Source of the DNA: Mesorhizobium sp. B2-4-3
GTDB lineage: Bacteria > Pseudomonadota > Alphaproteobacteria > Rhizobiales > Rhizobiaceae
Direction: 5' to 3'
Assembly (NCBI RefSeq): GCF_006442815.1
Contig: NZ_VFVL01000002.1
Location: forward strand, 124,001 to 188,000
Length of the DNA stretch: 64,000 nucleotides
Positions 60,653-64,000 of the stretch are shown here, piece after piece. A program made the translations under genes and the position numbers. The notes beneath the pieces were generated by a model. That model ran no database searches and was not told where the DNA came from. It saw nothing but the letters and a program-made list of their open reading frames with translations. How positions within the stretch are numbered: the first letter of the stretch is position 1; the number at the start of each line of letters is the position of its first letter.

Positions 60653-61870
60653 CTACCGATTGATCCCGGTTGTCGTATCCGGTTGAGCTGCCGCCGTCGC
60701 CGGCTGCGGCTTCGGCGGCCAGGAAAAATCGTCGGCGCGGCCGGGAGAGGCGGCCGGCGCCTTGCCTTGCAGGATCAGCTTTTCACCGGGCAGGTTCGGA
60801 TCGGCCCTGGCCGGCTGCGCGGCGCCGAGCAGCTCGGTGCCGCCGTCGAGCGACGGGTCGCCGAGCAGCATCGGCGCGGTACGGTCGACGATGACGGGCG
60901 CCGCGGCCGGCTTCGGCGCCTCGACCGGAGCGCCGGCCGGCGCCGACACGGTCGTGACGCTTCCCGGCGTCGCCAGCCCCAGGATCTTGGCCAACGGCTT
61001 TTCCGTGTAGAAAGCGAGCTTGCGCTTGCCGGCCTTGGTGACGTTGATGCCGTCGTCGGAACGCAACCGAACCGGCTGGCCGTTGATGTCCGGGCCGGAG
61101 GTGACGAAAGCGCCGTTCTCGTCGACGAAGCCGTCCCAGACATCGACGAATTCGCCGCCATGCTTTTCGGCGGCTGAGTGATAGATGTCGTTGAAGGCAA
61201 GCATGTCCGAGTTCATCTTCGACACGCCGAAAGCCGGCATGCCGACCCATAGGAACGGCACTTTGGTGTCCTGGATGGCCTTGCCGAGCACATCGGTGCG
61301 GCGCTCATATTCCTTGGTCCAGTTCTCAGAACGCGGCTGCTCGCGCACCTCGCCGACCCGCATCTGCTGGCGGTCGTTGGAGCCCAGCATGACGATCACG
61401 GCCGACGGCTTCTCGGTCTCGATCAGCGACTTGATCTCGCCCGGCCAGTTGTAGACGTCGTCGCGAACGAAGCCCGACGACCCGTTGCTGCGGGCAACGA
61501 TCCTGACGGCGGGATTGTCGGCAAAGGCGGTGTCCAGGCCTTCGGCCAGACCGCCTGCCAGAAAATCGCCGACCACCAGCACGACACGGGCGTCGTTCGT
61601 CTTCTCGACGATCGGCGTTTCCGGCTCGGCCGGCGGGCGCGGCTTGGGTTTCTTCTTCGGTTTCGGCCTTGATTTCTGGATTTCGACCGGTGGCTCGACG
61701 CGTTCGCTGCGGCGCGGGAACAGAAGGTCGCGCAGCGACCAGCCGCGGCTTTCCTCCTGCGCGAACGCGGGTGCGTGGAAAGCGCCGGCGGCGGTGACGA
61801 CAAGCACGGCAAGGGCCAGAATCAAGATCGGCGCCCGGCGAATGCCCTGCCTGATACGCGCGACCGACAC
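60653..61870 (-). CDS. DUF459/SGNH-hydrolase-like periplasmic protein, probably without the usual catalytic residues
   Basis: A 405-residue protein with an N-terminal signal anchor (about 11-35, ending AFAQ), a Pro/Lys-rich linker (about 60-90), an SGNH-like domain (about 95-310) and a Pro/Ala-rich tail. Block I reads [10 protein letters not shown], with Phe where SGNH enzymes have the nucleophilic Ser. Block [11 protein letters not shown] is intact. Block V reads DGINVTKAG, with Asn where His is expected. It may bind rather than hydrolyse an envelope glycan. The GTG start at 61870 is chosen for its perfect GGAGAGG site six bases upstream. Confidence 0.75.
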   Translation of the reverse strand: MSVARIRQGIRRAPILILALAVLVVTAAGAFHAPAFAQEESRGWSLRDLLFPRRSERVEPPVEIQKSRPKPKKKPKPRPPAEPETPIVEKTNDARVVLVVGDFLAGGLAEGLDTAFADNPAVRIVARSNGSSGFVRDDVYNWPGEIKSLIETEKPSAVIVMLGSNDRQQMRVGEVREQPRSENWTKEYERRTDVLGKAIQDTKVPFLWVGMPAFGVSKMNSDMLAFNDIYHSAAEKHGGEFVDVWDGFVDENGAFVTSGPDINGQPVRLRSDDGINVTKAGKRKLAFYTEKPLAKILGLATPGSVTTVSAPAGAPVEAPKPAAAPVIVDRTAPMLLGDPSLDGGTELLGAAQPARADPNLPGEKLILQGKAPAASPGRADDFSWPPKPQPATAAAQPDTTTGINR

Positions 61871-61949
61871 CAAACACCTCTCCATCCCTTGGCGCGTGCC
61901 CAAAAGGCCACGCACAGATATGAAGCGCTACCGCATCCGTGCCGTCTCT

Positions 61950-62050
61950 AGAGCGCGTCGCGCTGAAGCGGATTCAGGCGACGCGCTTTAGGCCTTTGTT
62001 TTCATGCATGTCGTTATCGCAAAACCGCTGCACACTTTTGCGCGACATGC
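61950..62050. repeat. Composite palindromic repeat family C, copy 2
   Basis: 101 bases, two hairpins (61950-61989 and 62006-62050), differing at six positions from 48665-48765. It lies between the DUF459 gene and the transglycosylase gene. Confidence 0.9.
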
Positions 62051-62081
62051 ATTAGAAGGGTGCCCGGCGCTCCCGCGGGCC

Positions 62082-63302
62082 CTACTGCTTGCGGAGCCAT
62101 TTGAGCACTTCCATGCTCGGATAGCCATCCTGGTTCAAGCCGACCTTGGCCTGATAGGCCATGATGGCGGCTTTCGAGCCATCGCCTATCTTGCCGTCGA
62201 ACTTGCCGTCATAATAGCCGTGATCTGAAAGCCGCTTCTGCAGTTCCTGCCGTTCCTCGAAGCTGAGCTTGGTGAAAGGCCGCTGCCAGTCCTGCACCAG
62301 GCCGGTGCCGCCGGCGATCTCGTCGGCCAGAAGGCCGACGGCCAAAGCGTATTTGTCGGCATTGTTGTAAGCCTTGATGACCGAGAAATTCCTGATCATC
62401 AGGAAGGCGGGGCCGCCCCGGCCGTCCGGCACTTTCAGCGTCGCCTTGTCGGTCAGGTTCTTGAATGGCTTGCCGCTGGCCCTGACGACGCCGAGCGCCT
62501 GCCATTGGGCGATCGTCTTTGCGCCGCCGGGCAGCTTGCCGGCTGGTATGGAGACCTCATACCCCCAGGTCTTGCCGGCCTGCCAGCCGTTCTTCTTGAG
62601 CAGATTGGCGGACGTCGCCAGCGCGTCGGGGATCGAATTCCAGATGTCACGCTTGCCATTGCCGTCCATGTCGACCGCATAGCGCTGATAGCTGGTCGGG
62701 ATGAACTGGGTCTGGCCCATCGCACCTGCCCAGGAGCCCATCAGATGGCTTTCGTCGATGTCGCCGGTCTGCAGGATCTTCAAGGCGGCGATCAGCTGGG
62801 TACGGGCATATTTCGAGCGCTTCGGGTCGCCATAGGCGAGCGTCGCCAGCGAGCGGATGACGTTGCGCATGATGTCGTCGCGCTTGAGGATCTCGCCATA
62901 GTTCGATTCCATCGACCAGATGGCGAGAAGAACATTGCGGTCGACGCCGAACCGCGCCTCGATGCGGTCGAGCCACGGTTTCCATTTCCTCGCCATCGCC
63001 TGGCCGTTGGCCACCGACTGGTCATGCACGCGGTTGTCGAAATAGTCCCAGGCGGGCGCGGTGAATTCCGGCTGGCTGCGGGCCTTTTCCAGCACGACCG
63101 GGTCGGGCTCGATGCCTCTCATGGACTGATCGTAAACAGCGCCCGAAACGCCGCCCGCCACCGCGGTGGCGCGGAAACCCGAGACCCACTGGCGGAATCC
63201 GGCATCGGCGAAAGCGGGTCCGGCAGGCATCAGCAAGGCCAGCGTCAGGCCGGCGGCAGTCGCCAGTGCCGTCAGGCGCCTCGCGGTGTTGCGAACGGAC
63301 AT
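62082..63302 (-). CDS. Lytic murein transglycosylase, MltB-like with peptidoglycan-binding domain
   Basis: A 406-residue exported enzyme. The signal peptide lies at about residues 1-33 (cleavage after AFA). The SLT/MltB catalytic domain (about 35-320) has the catalytic Glu in WSMESNYGE (about 133) and GAMGQTQFIPTSY (about 190). A C-terminal PG_binding_1 domain (about 335-405) contains LQKRLSDHGYYDGKFDGKIG. It cuts murein glycan strands, forming 1,6-anhydro ends. There is no lipobox Cys, so it is periplasmic and soluble. Two ATGs follow a GGAGG site; 63302 is best spaced. Confidence 0.93.
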   Translation of the reverse strand: MSVRNTARRLTALATAAGLTLALLMPAGPAFADAGFRQWVSGFRATAVAGGVSGAVYDQSMRGIEPDPVVLEKARSQPEFTAPAWDYFDNRVHDQSVANGQAMARKWKPWLDRIEARFGVDRNVLLAIWSMESNYGEILKRDDIMRNVIRSLATLAYGDPKRSKYARTQLIAALKILQTGDIDESHLMGSWAGAMGQTQFIPTSYQRYAVDMDGNGKRDIWNSIPDALATSANLLKKNGWQAGKTWGYEVSIPAGKLPGGAKTIAQWQALGVVRASGKPFKNLTDKATLKVPDGRGGPAFLMIRNFSVIKAYNNADKYALAVGLLADEIAGGTGLVQDWQRPFTKLSFEERQELQKRLSDHGYYDGKFDGKIGDGSKAAIMAYQAKVGLNQDGYPSMEVLKWLRKQ

Positions 63303-63450
63303 CATTTCCTCCTTCGTCAAATCAGGAAGGATCATTCAACGCCAAACCGGGTTAGTATTTAGTTTACCATAGGTGCCGCCGGGAACGAAAAGAGGTGTCG
63401 CGGCTTTTAGCTTTCACATTCAACTTTGGCCGTTCGGTAGTCCAACATCC

Positions 63451-63480
63451 CGGCGTGAAAATGATTTCGGCGTGAAAATG
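63451..63480. repeat. 13-base direct repeat upstream of galU
   Basis: CGGCGTGAAAATG occurs at 63451-63463 and again at 63468-63480, about 64 bases before the galU start. It may be a protein-binding site pair or a small duplication. Confidence 0.5.
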
Positions 63481-63543
63481 TTGGGGGGGATTGCGGAGCG
63501 TGCCGCCGAGCGGATAATTGGCCGAAACGCAGGGGGTGTCAGC

Positions 63544-64000
63544 ATGAAGCGCGTTCGCAAGGCAGTTTTCCCGGTCGCCGGCCTCGGCACGCGGTTTCTT
63601 CCGGCCACCAAGGCCATTCCGAAGGAAATGCTCACCGTCGTCGACCGGCCGGTCATCCAATATGTGGTCGATGAGGCGCGCGAGGCCGGCATCGAGCATT
63701 TCATCTTCGTGACCGGTCGCAACAAGGCGGTCATCGAGGACCATTTCGACGTCCAGTTCGAGCTGTATGACACGCTGGCCCAGCGCGGCAAGGACGACCA
63801 GCTCGCCCGCCTGCAACGGCTGCAGCCGGCGCCGGGACAGACAAGCTTCACGCGCCAGCAGGTGCCGATGGGCCTCGGCCACGCCGTCTGGTGCGCCCGC
63901 GAGCTGGTGGGCGACGAACCGTTCGCGCTGCTTTTGCCGGACATGATCATGCAGTCGGAAAAAAGCTGCATGAAGGACATGGTCGAGCTTTATGCCGAGA
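63544..64000 (+). CDS. galU: UTP-glucose-1-phosphate uridylyltransferase, N-terminal part
   Basis: The right edge cuts this gene after about 152 residues. The nucleotide-binding signature [21 protein letters not shown] is at residues 9-29, with [15 protein letters not shown] (about 37) and [12 protein letters not shown] (about 106), all typical of bacterial GalU. It makes UDP-glucose for exopolysaccharide and lipid glycans. The ATG follows an AGGGGGTG ribosome site. It is divergent from the transglycosylase gene. Confidence 0.95.
   Translation, partial: MKRVRKAVFPVAGLGTRFLPATKAIPKEMLTVVDRPVIQYVVDEAREAGIEHFIFVTGRNKAVIEDHFDVQFELYDTLAQRGKDDQLARLQRLQPAPGQTSFTRQQVPMGLGHAVWCARELVGDEPFALLLPDMIMQSEKSCMKDMVELYAE

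Overview
The window is high-GC alphaproteobacterial chromosome. It most resembles a Rhizobiales genome of the Mesorhizobium/Phyllobacteriaceae type. The reasons are family content and layout, not a database search: a CpdR receiver, adjacent gltB and gltD, several solute-binding-protein ABC transporters, a small heat-shock gene with a ROSE-like leader, and many short palindromic intergenic repeats. There are about 50 protein genes, one tRNA, no rRNA, no CRISPR array, and no recognisable transposase or integrase.

Layout. Positions 1-1187 hold the end of a YdjC/HpnK-type deacetylase, a GtrA protein and an orphan secreted protein. Positions 1214-5496 hold an RND efflux pump and its adaptor. Positions 5824-18371 hold an RpiR regulator facing an N-formylglutamate-amidohydrolase-family enzyme, an APC permease, a glutamine-synthetase-like ligase, an aldehyde dehydrogenase, an iron alcohol dehydrogenase and a four-gene ABC importer. 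A two-gene toxin-antitoxin-like module (10692-11557) sits between the ligase and the aldehyde dehydrogenase. Positions 18703-23455 hold an antiporter, a phosphoesterase, an EamA transporter and an MFS transporter.

Positions 23549-38205 are one uninterrupted leftward array: LacI regulator, Gfo/Idh/MocA dehydrogenase, CoA-transferase, enoyl-CoA hydratase, aldehyde dehydrogenase, CUT1 sugar importer, two GMC oxidoreductases, SDR and Dabb protein. A DUF993 protein (38449-39603) is divergent, and near-identical palindromic operators lie beside both start codons. This looks like a LacI-controlled catabolic island for a carbohydrate or polyol whose products become CoA thioesters; the substrate is unknown. 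Positions 39679-45461 form a small glycan locus: GDP-fucose synthesis (gmd, fcl), a NodZ-like fucosyltransferase candidate, and a protein joining a glycosyltransferase-like domain to an alginate-lyase domain. It ends near tRNA-Val(GAC).

Positions 46058-53728 hold cpdR, a second formylglutamate-amidohydrolase-family gene, an inositol-monophosphatase-family phosphatase, a lysophospholipase-like hydrolase, hsp20, a TauE exporter, an MBL hydrolase and a threonine aldolase. Positions 54207-60595 hold glutamate synthase (gltB, gltD). A DUF459/SGNH protein, an MltB-type transglycosylase and the start of galU close the window.

Three related families of short palindromic repeats (at least eight copies) lie between genes throughout. 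The most interesting items are the DUF7662-like/PIN module, the ligase-ADH-ALDH pathway with its amidohydrolase, the DUF993/LacI regulon with its operator pair, the glycosyltransferase-lyase fusion, and the repeat families with a shared core.
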